DNA from: Faecalicatena contorta
GTDB lineage: Bacteria > Bacillota > Clostridia > Lachnospirales > Lachnospiraceae
Direction of reading: 5' to 3'
NCBI RefSeq assembly: GCF_003149105.1
Contig: NZ_QGDS01000003.1
Span: 285,674 to 349,673 of the forward strand
DNA: 64,000 nt
Shown: positions 37,021 to 45,514 of the stretch, piece after piece
Layout: the number at the start of each line of letters is the position of its first letter
Position numbering within the stretch: the first letter of the stretch is position 1
Notes under the pieces: model-generated
Databases searched by the model: none
What the model was told of the DNA's origin: nothing
What the model saw: the letters and a program-made list of their open reading frames with translations, nothing else
Program-made: the position numbers and the translations under genes

Positions 37021-39432
37021 CTATTTTGCCGCTTTTATCTGTTTTCCCATAATGACATTTACCTGGTGTATTGTTCCTGGTGCTTTTTCAGGAATTTTAT
37101 CTACAGCTTTCCCGTCAAGATAGATTTCTTTCACACCTTTCATAATCCCCTGGGGATTCTCCACCTTAATTTCATAAACTGCTCCCCGCCACTGCCTGGT
37201 AACCTGAAATCCTTCCCAGTCTCCTGGGATGCAAGGGTTAATTTCCAGATGTCCAAACTGCGGTTTTATGCCGAGTATATACCTGGTTGCACTAAAATAA
37301 GCCCAGCCGCCTGTACCAGTCATAAACGGATGCCTGGCACGGCCAAATCCTGTATGATCCCTGCCCATAATAAACTGGCAATAGGAATAAGGTTCTGCTT
37401 CTCTAATCTCAATTTTGTCATTTTGGTAATAGGGGCAGAGTGCATCATAGAATTCCATTGCCCTGTCCCCACGGCCAAGCTCACATTCTGCTGCCCATGC
37501 CCATGGATTAGGGTGACTGAAAATAGCACCATTTTCTTTTAAGCCGGGATAAACACGTGTTACAAATCCAATATCATCATTGGGTTTTGTATAGGAAGGG
37601 GCGTTAAGCTGGATGCCGTAAGGAGTAAACAGATGCGTATACACACTGTCCATGGCCCGTATTCCTTTTTCCCCAGTTGCCGCACCAGAGAGGACTGCCC
37701 AGGTGTTTGATTCTAAATGAATCCTCCCTTCTTCGTCCTTAACCGTTCCAATTTTTTTACCACTCTTTGTAATACCCCTGATGAACCATTCTTCATCCCA
37801 CAGTTCTTCATTACACACTTTTTGCACCTGACTTGCCATTGCACTATATTTTTCTACATCTTCATCACGGTTTAAATGCTCTGCAAGGGAGATAAAGTTG
37901 GTAAGTGCCCAGTAATGCAGGAAAGACACCATAGCACTTTCTCCCCCGCCAAGGTTTAAGCAGTCATTCCAGTCTGCCCTAAGGCCCTTGCAGATGCCTG
38001 TTAACCCAACCTGTCTTGAAGAAAAATCAAGAATTTTGGTAAGATGTTCATAAACCGTGCCTTCTCCCCCATCTGCATAGGTAATCATTTCATCCACAAA
38101 ATCAAATTCTCCTGTCTCTTTGATATATTCCACAACAGAAGAAACCAGCCACAGGGCATCATCAGAGCAGGCATCCTCTATTCCATGGATAATGCTGTCC
38201 CTATCTGGTGAAGGAACTACAGTGGGGGATTTAAATGGCTTGACAGAATCCTCCTCTGCAAACCATTCCGGCTGAAACAGGTGAAGGCCATAGCCTTCTG
38301 ATACAAGGCCCTGCATCAATTCACGGATGCGCTGTTTGCATTTCTCTGGATTGGAGTGGGGGATTGTCATGGAATCCTGTGCTGTATCCCGGTATCCGAG
38401 ACCGGTTCTCCCGCCTACTTCAATAAAGGAGGCAAAGCGTGAGAACATTACATTGATTTCAGCCTGATATAACGTCCAGGTATTAATTAAAATATTCATT
38501 CCTTCATTTGGGGTTTGAATCTGCAATTTTTTCTGTTTCGCATCCCAGAAGTCTCTAATATCCTGATATGCTTTCTCTACATTGGAAAGGTTCCGGTATT
38601 TTTCCCTGATACGCTTTCCCACAGTTCTATTTCCTTCCCCAAGCATATAGACAATCCGGATTGTCTCCCCTGGTTTTATAACAAAATTATGCTGTAGGGA
38701 GCCACAGTGGTTATTGCCAAGTTCTGAACTCCCGCTTAATTTTCCATTTATAACGCCCTCCGGGTTGGTTTCTGTGTGATATAGCCCAAGGAATTTGTCC
38801 CTAAGGCAGTCATATCCATCCGGCTCTATCGTGGATGTAAAATACTGATACCCAAATTCCTCATAGAACAAATCATACTCAATGATGCCGTCTTCACAGG
38901 AGGAACCAGAACAGTAAAGGCTCATCTGGAAGTTTTGGTTATCAATCATAATGTGGTGGAAAGAAAATTCACAATAAGTAAAGAGGCTAATGTCCCTTGG
39001 CTTTTCATCCTCGTTTGTTACAGTCACATCCCAAAGCTCCACATCTTCATCCATAGGTACCAATAGCTTCTGAACCGCCTTTATTTTTTCATAATCACAT
39101 TCATAAACAGAGTAAGACATTCCGTGGCGACAGGTATATTTCGCTTCTTCAAGGGGTTTGCCCACTGGCTGCCAGGAAATGCTCCAGTAATCTTTTGTCC
39201 CATTGTCTCTGAGATATACATAATGCCCCGGCCGGTCCATTGGTACGCCATTTCCTCGAAATCTTGTAACACGGCAGTATTCTGGTGATTTGTGGAACAT
39301 ATATCCGCCTGCTGTTTGATTGACTACCACACAGGTGTCTTTTACCCCCAGATAATTGGTCCATGAAGTTGGAAGGTCAACCCGGTCAATGACATACTCC
39401 CTGTTTTTTTTATCAAAATGTCCGTATTGCAT
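37021..39432 (-). CDS. GH94 phosphorylase, probably N,N'-diacetylchitobiose phosphorylase
   Basis: Inverting phosphorylase expected to split a beta-1,4 disaccharide with phosphate into sugar-1-phosphate plus free sugar in the cytosol. The 803-residue product has no signal peptide. Segments such as WTNYLG, AGGYMFHKSPEYCRVTRFR, RPGHYVYLRDNGTKDYWSISWQPV, SFIEVGGRTGLGYRDTAQD (334-353) and LRADWNDCLNLGGGES correspond closely to what I recall of the Vibrio chitobiose enzyme, more than to cellobiose phosphorylase. Asp490 in DWND is the predicted general acid. Total length also agrees (about 800 residues). Substrate choice between chitobiose and another GlcNAc- or Glc-disaccharide is inferred, not shown. 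First gene of the sugar operon. Confidence 0.88.
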   Translation of the reverse strand: MQYGHFDKKNREYVIDRVDLPTSWTNYLGVKDTCVVVNQTAGGYMFHKSPEYCRVTRFRGNGVPMDRPGHYVYLRDNGTKDYWSISWQPVGKPLEEAKYTCRHGMSYSVYECDYEKIKAVQKLLVPMDEDVELWDVTVTNEDEKPRDISLFTYCEFSFHHIMIDNQNFQMSLYCSGSSCEDGIIEYDLFYEEFGYQYFTSTIEPDGYDCLRDKFLGLYHTETNPEGVINGKLSGSSELGNNHCGSLQHNFVIKPGETIRIVYMLGEGNRTVGKRIREKYRNLSNVEKAYQDIRDFWDAKQKKLQIQTPNEGMNILINTWTLYQAEINVMFSRFASFIEVGGRTGLGYRDTAQDSMTIPHSNPEKCKQRIRELMQGLVSEGYGLHLFQPEWFAEEDSVKPFKSPTVVPSPDRDSIIHGIEDACSDDALWLVSSVVEYIKETGEFDFVDEMITYADGGEGTVYEHLTKILDFSSRQVGLTGICKGLRADWNDCLNLGGGESAMVSFLHYWALTNFISLAEHLNRDEDVEKYSAMASQVQKVCNEELWDEEWFIRGITKSGKKIGTVKDEEGRIHLESNTWAVLSGAATGEKGIRAMDSVYTHLFTPYGIQLNAPSYTKPNDDIGFVTRVYPGLKENGAIFSHPNPWAWAAECELGRGDRAMEFYDALCPYYQNDKIEIREAEPYSYCQFIMGRDHTGFGRARHPFMTGTGGWAYFSATRYILGIKPQFGHLEINPCIPGDWEGFQVTRQWRGAVYEIKVENPQGIMKGVKEIYLDGKAVDKIPEKAPGTIHQVNVIMGKQIKAAK

Positions 39433-39518
39433 ATATGCCTCCTTTAAAGATACAATAAGTTTAAATAGATTTTCTTTGCTTGTATCTTAGCATATTGAGC
39501 CAGAAAACTGATATTTCA

Positions 39519-39548
39519 ATCTTGCCCTTTCTTGTATCGTTTTGTCAA
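39519..39548 (-). promoter_or_regulatory. Candidate promoter of the sugar operon
   Basis: A perfect TTGACA (39548-39543) lies 18 bases from CAAGAT (39524-39519), about 85 bases upstream of the phosphorylase start. The weak -10 is compatible with activation by the AraC-type regulator. The rest of 39433-39650 is AT-rich with no gene. Confidence 0.45.
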
Positions 39549-39650
39549 TTTAATAAAATGGATTTCATATTCCTTAAAAAATCAAAAGAATCAACCTAAA
39601 AGCTGGTATTCTAGGTACGGTTCCTAAAAAAGTATCACGTTTCGTACAAA

Positions 39651-39692
39651 CAATAAGAGCAGTTCTGAATAAACGCAGAACTGCTCTTATTG
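39651..39692 (-). terminator. Terminator after the uracil permease gene
   Basis: Perfect 17-base arms CAATAAGAGCAGTTCTG (39651-39667) and CAGAACTGCTCTTATTG (39676-39692) with an eight-base loop. The minus strand continues TTTGTACG, giving a short U-rich tail. Confidence 0.75.
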
Positions 39693-39707
39693 TGATTAGT
39701 ATAACTC

Positions 39708-40970
39708 TTACGCCTCACCTCTGTCATTTGTCAATTTCAGCTTGTCCAGTATAAAAAACAGCAGTCCCATTAACATACCAACAACACATGCAAGAACCAT
39801 TCCTGATAACTGAATGCTTCCAAACTGCACAGCAACTCCTGAAAGGCCTGTCACAAAAATTACAGATGTCATCGCCATATTCCTGGATTTCCCATAATCT
39901 ACCTGTGCATCAACCAGAATACGAATACCGGAGGCCCCAATCATTCCATATAGCAAAAATGAAATACCGCCGATAACCGGTCCTGGAATTGTATTGATTA
40001 ATGTGGTCATCTTACCTATGAAAGAGCAGGCAATAGAGAGCACCGCTGCTCCTCCAATCACATAGACACTGTATACTTTAGTCATTGCCATAACGCCAAT
40101 ATTCTCTCCATATGTTGTAGTAGGCACAGAACCAACAAACCCAGAAAGCATGGTGGATATGTAATCCCCCAGCAGAGAGCGGTGAAGTCCGGGATCTTTT
40201 ATTAAATCTCTTTCTACCACTTTACTGGTCACAATCTGATGTCCAATGTGCTCGGATGTAACGACCAAAAGTACCGGAAGAATAATGATGATTGCCTCCC
40301 ATTTGAATCTAGGAAATGCAAAGTTTGGTAATGCCAGCCATGCTGCAGCACCGACTTCATTAAAATCTACAATGCCGCAGAGAAGTGCTGCCACATATCC
40401 CACAATAATTGCAACCAGAATCGGAATAACCGATAAAAACTTCCGGAATAATACGGAACCAAGTACTGCTGTCATCAGCGTTACCAGAAAAACAATGGCA
40501 TTTTTCATATCAATTACTTCATCTCTCAGACCTGCATTGGATGCTGCCGTTCCTGCCAGTTCCAGACCGATCAATGCCACAACAGGTCCCATAGCTGCCG
40601 GAGGAAGCACAACATCAATCCAGTGGGAGCCAAATTTATAAATAATCAATGCCAGAATGCATCCAAAAAGTCCTACCACAACAAATCCGCCCAGAGCATA
40701 ATTATAGCCCCATTTGCTGATAACAATTCCTGCCGGTGCGAGGAATGCAAAACTGGAGCCAAGATATGCCGGTGCTTTTCCTTTTGTAATGAAAATAAAT
40801 AATAAAGTTCCAATCCCATTCATAAGCAGTACAACTGCCGGGTTAATTCCAAAAATGAAAGGCACCAGGACTGATGCCCCAAACATTGCAAACATGTGCT
40901 GGATACTCAAAGGCACCAACATATTAAATGGAACTTTCTCTTCCACCTGAATGATTTTCTTACTTTCCAT
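39708..40970 (-). CDS. uraA: Uracil permease (NCS2/UraA family)
   Basis: Proton-coupled uracil importer with about 14 membrane segments. The 420-residue product reads VPFNMLVPLSIQHMFAMFGASVLVPFIFGINPA near its start and has KAPAYLGSSFAFLAP and PPAAMGPVVALIGLELAGTAA, all typical of UraA/PyrP rather than xanthine transporters. The start is the ATG at 40970 after GGAGG; the frame can be read from a GTG at 40982, which is the ribosome site itself. No PyrR-type attenuator was recognised in the short leader. Confidence 0.92.
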   Translation of the reverse strand: MESKKIIQVEEKVPFNMLVPLSIQHMFAMFGASVLVPFIFGINPAVVLLMNGIGTLLFIFITKGKAPAYLGSSFAFLAPAGIVISKWGYNYALGGFVVVGLFGCILALIIYKFGSHWIDVVLPPAAMGPVVALIGLELAGTAASNAGLRDEVIDMKNAIVFLVTLMTAVLGSVLFRKFLSVIPILVAIIVGYVAALLCGIVDFNEVGAAAWLALPNFAFPRFKWEAIIIILPVLLVVTSEHIGHQIVTSKVVERDLIKDPGLHRSLLGDYISTMLSGFVGSVPTTTYGENIGVMAMTKVYSVYVIGGAAVLSIACSFIGKMTTLINTIPGPVIGGISFLLYGMIGASGIRILVDAQVDYGKSRNMAMTSVIFVTGLSGVAVQFGSIQLSGMVLACVVGMLMGLLFFILDKLKLTNDRGEA

Positions 40971-41018
40971 ATAATCCTCCACTTCTCTCTCGTTTCCTGA
41001 AAATTTTTTATCTTTCCC

Positions 41019-41047
41019 ATTATAGCACTACTGCTACCCTGGCGCAA
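41019..41047 (-). promoter_or_regulatory. uraA promoter
   Basis: -35 TTGCGC (41047-41042) and a perfect -10 TATAAT (41024-41019) with 17-base spacing, about 50 bases before the start codon. Confidence 0.7.
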
Positions 41048-41095
41048 TATCTTAAATGCTTGAGTTTTGGCAGATAACGAAGATGCATATTCCTT

Positions 41096-42109
41096 CTATT
41101 TCATCCCTTCCTTTATTATCCGCAATGCATTTTCTCCCATAATTTTATCCAGCTGCCGTTCTGTAATTCCCCTCTTTTTCATCGCCTCCCATACTAGTCC
41201 CATATCCCGGACATGCCCAATCCACTGTTCCCTGTCTTCATTATGGAATCCGTCAAAATCGGTTCCAATTGTCACAACGCCTTCTCCTCCAACTTGTATC
41301 ATATGGACTGCATGACGGGCAATGTCATCCAGAACCGCTGTCTCGTTTTCTCTTAAAAATGGCGGATAGAAATTAAGCCCTGCTCCCCCTCCTGCCTCTC
41401 CAAGTGCCCGGAGCATCTCATCTGTCAGGTTTCTCGGATGATTGCAAAGTGCCCTTGCATTGGAGTGGGATGCACATATCGGTACTTTGCTGATTTTGAT
41501 ACAATCCCAAAACCCTCCGTCAGATAAATGAGATACATCCACCAGTATTCCTAATTCATTCATGCGCTCTACCGCCTGAAATCCGAATCCTGTCAAGCCT
41601 TTCTCCATAATTGTTTTTTCCCGGGAATTTGGGTATCCGAGACAATTGGCGTAATTCCATGTCAGGGTTACAAGCCGGATTCCCGCCTGATAAAGAGTAT
41701 CGAGTCTCGATAATTTTCCAGAAATAATACCGCCCTCTTCTACTGTCTTAACTGCAGAGATGATTCTCCTCTTCTTATTTTCCATGATTTCAGAATAGTT
41801 GCATGCTATTTTTACTTTTTCATTTTGTTCCCCATCCATTCTTTCTATCATTTTCATTACAGCCCGGTAAGCACGTTCCCATGCTGCCGGTGATATCCGT
41901 TTCTGCTGCCCCGCTGTTCGTGAGTCTTGTGATGTTTTCGGTTCCTCAAAAGAAGCAGCATTTACAAAACAGGCAAAAAACTGTGCGAGAGTTCCTACCT
42001 TTTCCATTCCTTCTATACTAATGCTCAGGCTGTTCCCGGCAAGGGTATCATCTGCCGAAGCTTTCATCAATTCGCTGATTGTATCACAATGCATGTCTAC
42101 CAAATTCAT
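41096..42109 (-). CDS. Membrane dipeptidase (renal dipeptidase family, M19)
   Basis: Zinc dipeptidase of 337 residues. Metal ligands are visible as MHCDT near the N-terminus, the bridging Glu in AVKTVEEGG, LVDVSHLSDGGF and CASHSNARAL. The later GTDFDG segment is also conserved. Despite the name, there is no signal peptide or membrane segment here, as in most bacterial members, so it acts in the cytosol on dipeptides. The start at 42109 (MNLVDMHC) fits the family's usual N-terminus and follows AAAGGAG. Divergent from the C26 hydrolase gene, which is also a gamma-glutamyl/peptide-type enzyme. Confidence 0.92.
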   Translation of the reverse strand: MNLVDMHCDTISELMKASADDTLAGNSLSISIEGMEKVGTLAQFFACFVNAASFEEPKTSQDSRTAGQQKRISPAAWERAYRAVMKMIERMDGEQNEKVKIACNYSEIMENKKRRIISAVKTVEEGGIISGKLSRLDTLYQAGIRLVTLTWNYANCLGYPNSREKTIMEKGLTGFGFQAVERMNELGILVDVSHLSDGGFWDCIKISKVPICASHSNARALCNHPRNLTDEMLRALGEAGGGAGLNFYPPFLRENETAVLDDIARHAVHMIQVGGEGVVTIGTDFDGFHNEDREQWIGHVRDMGLVWEAMKKRGITERQLDKIMGENALRIIKEGMK

Positions 42110-42241
42110 TATTTTTTGTACTCCTTTCTTACACAAAATGTCCTCACTGCACCAGGTATATTTTACCACATTTTTACATACGCTAGTGTACTGGCAGTGT
42201 TCTTTCTGCCTGAACTATCCTATGCCAGAAAAGGAGTGCTT

Positions 42242-42964
42242 ATGAAACCGAAAATTGGAGTAGTTGTCTGCGGCTTTATGGATGACAGACAATTTGTAAC
42301 CAACACTTATATTCAGTCCATCCGGTATTCCGGCGGACTTCCTTTTATTCTGCCTTTAATACGTTCAGACAGCGCGATTCAAGAATATATTACCTTTTGC
42401 GACGGCTTTCTTTTTTGCGGGGGAGGCGATATTACACCGCTTTTATTTGGAGAAGAGCCGAAAAATGGCATTGGCAAAACGGATATTACTCTTGATTTAT
42501 TCCAGCTCCGTCTGATGAGAGCTGTATTAAGTACCAAAAAACCTGTTTTTTCCATCTGCCGGGGTATGCAGGTATTTAATGTAGCCTGCGGAGGTACTAT
42601 TTATCAGGACATTTCCCTGCAGCCCGGCCGTCCGCTGAACCACATGCAGCAGTCTTATTCAAGAGCAGAAGTCAGTCACAAAATTCACGTAGAAAAAACT
42701 TCACAACTTCGCAAGTATATCGGCTCTCGAATGGAGGTAAACAGCTTCCACCATCAGACCGTCGGAATGCTGGGGAAAAACCTGGTTGCCTGTGCACATG
42801 CAACGGACAAAACAATTGAGGCTATTGAAATGCCATCCCATCCTTTTGCAATTGGAGTCCAGTGGCATCCGGAATGTATGTACCGCACATCCCCTGAAAT
42901 GAGGGAATTATTCTCAGAATTTATTCTCCATACCAGGCTGCGTCCTCCGGCATCCTCTGATTAA
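42242..42964 (+). CDS. Class-I glutamine amidotransferase-like hydrolase (peptidase C26, PuuD type)
   Basis: Predicted gamma-glutamyl-gamma-aminobutyrate hydrolase family enzyme, 240 residues. The nucleophilic Cys lies in PVFSICRGMQVFNVACGG. The His-Glu pair lies in AIGVQWHPECMY, and CDGFLFCGGGDITPLLFGEEP forms the oxyanion region. The start at 42242 follows AAGGAG; the longer frame covers the divergent promoter region with no homology. A role in polyamine or gamma-glutamyl compound breakdown is likely, exact substrate unknown. Confidence 0.88.
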   Translation: MKPKIGVVVCGFMDDRQFVTNTYIQSIRYSGGLPFILPLIRSDSAIQEYITFCDGFLFCGGGDITPLLFGEEPKNGIGKTDITLDLFQLRLMRAVLSTKKPVFSICRGMQVFNVACGGTIYQDISLQPGRPLNHMQQSYSRAEVSHKIHVEKTSQLRKYIGSRMEVNSFHHQTVGMLGKNLVACAHATDKTIEAIEMPSHPFAIGVQWHPECMYRTSPEMRELFSEFILHTRLRPPASSD

Positions 42965-42992
42965 AATTTTAAAAAATTAGTAACAAAATCAG

Positions 42993-43022
42993 CGCATACT
43001 ATTCACTTTATCGGACATAATA
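42993..43022 (+). promoter_or_regulatory. Possible sporulation-sigma promoter before spore-coat genes
   Basis: CATAATA (43016-43022) preceded at 17 bases by CGCATA (42993-42998) resembles the forespore sigma-G pattern. There is no good sigma-A box nearby. Suggested by the coat-like products downstream. Confidence 0.35.
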
Positions 43023-43059
43023 AATCTCGAAAATATTATTTCTCAAAGGAGGCCAAATT

Positions 43060-43242
43060 ATGTCCGATATTTCAATACTTGATCTGCAAAACTTACGTCA
43101 TCTCATTGGCGGCTATGACACAACACATTGCAAAATGACTGATTATGCATCTCAGGCCGAGGATCCTGAAATAAAACAACTTTTCCAGGATGCGGCTAAT
43201 TCTGCAATGAAGAACAAACAAGACTTAATGAAATTCTTATAA
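43060..43242 (+). CDS. Small helical protein, likely spore-associated
   Basis: A 60-residue protein with a strong ribosome site (AAAGGAGG). It is predicted to be almost entirely helical: LQNLRHLIGGYDTTHCKM, then DPEIKQLFQDAANSAMKNKQ. The arrangement resembles half of the four-helix bundle found in Coat_F-type proteins. Its stop is 12 bases from the next coat-like gene, so the two form an operon and their products may pair. Function is inferred from the neighbour. Confidence 0.7.
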   Translation: MSDISILDLQNLRHLIGGYDTTHCKMTDYASQAEDPEIKQLFQDAANSAMKNKQDLMKFL

Positions 43243-43254
43243 GGGGTGACGTAT

Positions 43255-43512
43255 ATGAATGAAAAAACAATGGTATCCGACGCCTTAGTCGGAGTGAATG
43301 GCGAACTCAAAATGTTTGGCGACATGATTCCACAGACAGAGAACAAAGAGTTAAAGCAATGCTTGAAGCAGATCAGAAATGAGTGCGAGATGTCACAGGA
43401 AAAACTTTATCAGATAGCAAGAGAAAAAAGCTATTACGTTCCTGCTGCAAAAGCAAGCCAGCAAGAAGTTGAACATGTAAAATCAATCCTGACACAGCCT
43501 AAAACCTTCTAA
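43255..43512 (+). CDS. Spore coat protein, CotF/Coat_F family
   Basis: An 85-residue protein starting MNEKTMVSDALVGVNGELKMF. The pattern of two helices with DALVGVNGELK, then QIRNECEMSQEKLYQIAREKSYYVPAAKAS, is typical of Coat_F proteins, which coat endospores and have a ferritin-like helical fold. The ATG at 43255 is chosen over a GTG at 43246 because AAGGGGTGA is then at the right distance. The gene is followed by a strong bidirectional terminator. Confidence 0.8.
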   Translation: MNEKTMVSDALVGVNGELKMFGDMIPQTENKELKQCLKQIRNECEMSQEKLYQIAREKSYYVPAAKASQQEVEHVKSILTQPKTF

Positions 43513-43534
43513 ATGGCCGTGTAAGCAGACAACG

Positions 43535-43594
43535 CTTTGGGAGTGAATACAGAGAGGGGAAGTTAAGTATCCCCCTTTGTATTCACTCCCAAAG
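43535..43594. terminator. Bidirectional terminator between convergent genes
   Basis: Perfect 17-base arms CTTTGGGAGTGAATACA (43535-43551) and TGTATTCACTCCCAAAG (43578-43594), with a further GAGAGGGG/CCCCCTT pairing inside. It lies between the coat genes and the convergent flippase-like gene, whose stop codon is in the right arm. Confidence 0.8.
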
Positions 43595-44635
43595 TTCATT
43601 TGTGTCTTTTTTAATCTTTTTCCCAAATAGCCTGGAATTCCTCAAAGCAGCAAGTGACCCCAGCATAAAAGGAAATATATAGGTCGAAAATCTATATATC
43701 AGCATCCCGGAAGCTGCTTCTACATTTCCGGTCAGTGGTGTAAATAAGGATATAAACACAAATTCTACTGCTCCTACACCTCCAGGTGCTGGTATAACAC
43801 CTGCAAGGGCCAGCATCATAGATGTGGTTCCTATAAGAAGTGGTAAGTTCAAAAAATCCATCCTGTAAAAAATAACAGCCGGAATCAAAAACCAGGCGCT
43901 TAGTTTTAAAAAGTTCAGCAGCAATATTTCTAAAAGTAATTTTTTGTTTTTCAAAAGCCGGTTTGCCTCACAGCGTATAATAACAGCGTTTTCTCTCCAC
44001 TCCACAATCTTCTTTTTCTGTTTTTCTCTCCTTATGATCTTCTCGGACCGGGAAAACACCCAGTTATGCAGCGGCTCGCAGATACAAGCCATAATCAGGG
44101 CTGTCACAATCAGAACTGCCAGCAGCACTCCGAATATCATAAAGGCTTTATAATTACTGAAATAGTGGTTCATCACCTTGTAATTGCCCAGAAAAGTGAA
44201 TATAAAATACAGACAGACAGCGACACGCTGTACCACATAATTCAAAGTAAAAACCCCCAGACTTCTAGAAACCGGAATTCCTCTTTTTCTTACATAATAC
44301 ATCCCGGCTGCGGCTGTTCCGCTGCCAAAAGTAACTACTCTAAAAAAACTGTAATATAAGGAGCATAGAATCCCTTCATACCATGGAAATTTGTCATCAT
44401 AACTGCGCAGCAATTTTGCAATAGCTGCGCCGTCAAAACAATTATATAGGATGCTACATAAAAAAACACCTGCAATCACCGGAAATGATGTTTTCTTCAG
44501 CTCAGCCCATATGTCGAACCAGGAATCTTTTAATACCATGTATGCTATGAAAATTACCAGGATAAGAAACACTGGTTTCCATATATTTTTTATGAGGACA
44601 TCATAGTTTTTGATTTTTTTACTTTTTTCTTTCAA
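43583..44635 (-). CDS. Lysylphosphatidylglycerol synthase-type transmembrane (UPF0104) protein
   Basis: Polytopic membrane protein of 350 residues, with about eight helices, matching the flippase half of MprF and the AglD/UPF0104 group. It has no C-terminal aminoacyltransferase domain, so it cannot itself make lysyl-lipids. Signatures are YYSFFRVVTFGSGTAAAGMYYVRKRGIPVSRS and the late LALAGVIPAPGGVGAVEF with its conserved Pro-Gly loop. A cytoplasmic, very basic loop lies at about 195-220. Probably a lipid or glycolipid transporter; substrate unknown. Confidence 0.88.
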   Translation of the reverse strand: MKEKSKKIKNYDVLIKNIWKPVFLILVIFIAYMVLKDSWFDIWAELKKTSFPVIAGVFLCSILYNCFDGAAIAKLLRSYDDKFPWYEGILCSLYYSFFRVVTFGSGTAAAGMYYVRKRGIPVSRSLGVFTLNYVVQRVAVCLYFIFTFLGNYKVMNHYFSNYKAFMIFGVLLAVLIVTALIMACICEPLHNWVFSRSEKIIRREKQKKKIVEWRENAVIIRCEANRLLKNKKLLLEILLLNFLKLSAWFLIPAVIFYRMDFLNLPLLIGTTSMMLALAGVIPAPGGVGAVEFVFISLFTPLTGNVEAASGMLIYRFSTYIFPFMLGSLAALRNSRLFGKKIKKDTNELWE

Positions 44636-44655
44636 TAATTCTCACCCTGCTTCAC

Positions 44656-45465
44656 CTAAAACCTTGCTCCATTTTGAATCCTTACAGCAAAATCACGTGC
44701 AAGATTCTTAAATGTACCCCTATAAGCTCCTCCCATAATCTGTTTTTCTAAAATATCCAGCAGCCCGCCAAACCTGTTTTGTGCCGCTTCCATGTGAATT
44801 TCCGAAAAGTATGCGGCTGCCTCTGCCTCTCCTTCCTCACTCAGCTCCAGATGATAACCCCCCTCATCTGCTATCATACATGCTGCCGCCCTCATAAGAA
44901 CAGGTACGCATATATTTTCAAAATATAGCTCACCATAATCAGGCCGGACAAATTCCAATAGGTTCATGATAGCTTCCCTGCTGAAATTTTGCAGAAATAG
45001 GTGCTCATACTCCGCTTCGTTCAAGTAGTCTAAAATTTTATCTATCCCCTCTTTATTGTCTAAACCGTATAGTACAGGATAATCTAATGTTAAAATATGA
45101 TTTTGAGGTTCAAACCTGGCATCATATTTTAGAAAAAATTCAGGCATCCCTTTGATAATAGTATCTCTATAATTCTGACAGCCAAAATCTTCAAAATCCA
45201 AAAGTATACGGTGATACGTTTTTCTGGCCTGCTCTACTTTATCCAGTACAATTTGGTACCCTTCTTCATAAGCGGTCAGACTATCCGCGCGACGTCCTTC
45301 AAGCATTGTATCTCCAGTCTCCCCCTCACATTCTTTCAGGCAATACATCGCCGCTCCCATGAGCTGCCTTGCAGTGTTATAGGAAACAGACGAACTCTCA
45401 CTTGACGTATAACGCTTTGACAGCTTTGCCACAACAGGCAGCAATTCTTCCATTTTATATTCCAT
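44656..45465 (-). CDS. Uncharacterised protein (DUF6179-like)
   Basis: A 269-residue soluble, acidic, mostly helical protein. It starts MEYKMEELLPVVAKLSKRYTSSESSSVSYN and has no signal peptide, membrane helix or catalytic motif that I can name. The middle includes FFLKYDARFEPQNHILTLDYPVLYGL. I associate it with Lachnospiraceae DUF6179 proteins, from memory only. It follows the DUF6323-like gene by 49 bases and precedes the flippase-like gene by 20, so the three probably form one unit. GGGGG lies at a good distance before the ATG. Confidence 0.75.
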   Translation of the reverse strand: MEYKMEELLPVVAKLSKRYTSSESSSVSYNTARQLMGAAMYCLKECEGETGDTMLEGRRADSLTAYEEGYQIVLDKVEQARKTYHRILLDFEDFGCQNYRDTIIKGMPEFFLKYDARFEPQNHILTLDYPVLYGLDNKEGIDKILDYLNEAEYEHLFLQNFSREAIMNLLEFVRPDYGELYFENICVPVLMRAAACMIADEGGYHLELSEEGEAEAAAYFSEIHMEAAQNRFGGLLDILEKQIMGGAYRGTFKNLARDFAVRIQNGARF

Positions 45466-45514
45466 TTTGATTCCCCCTGTAGATTCATTAAGCCTATATC
45501 TTAAATTTATCCGG

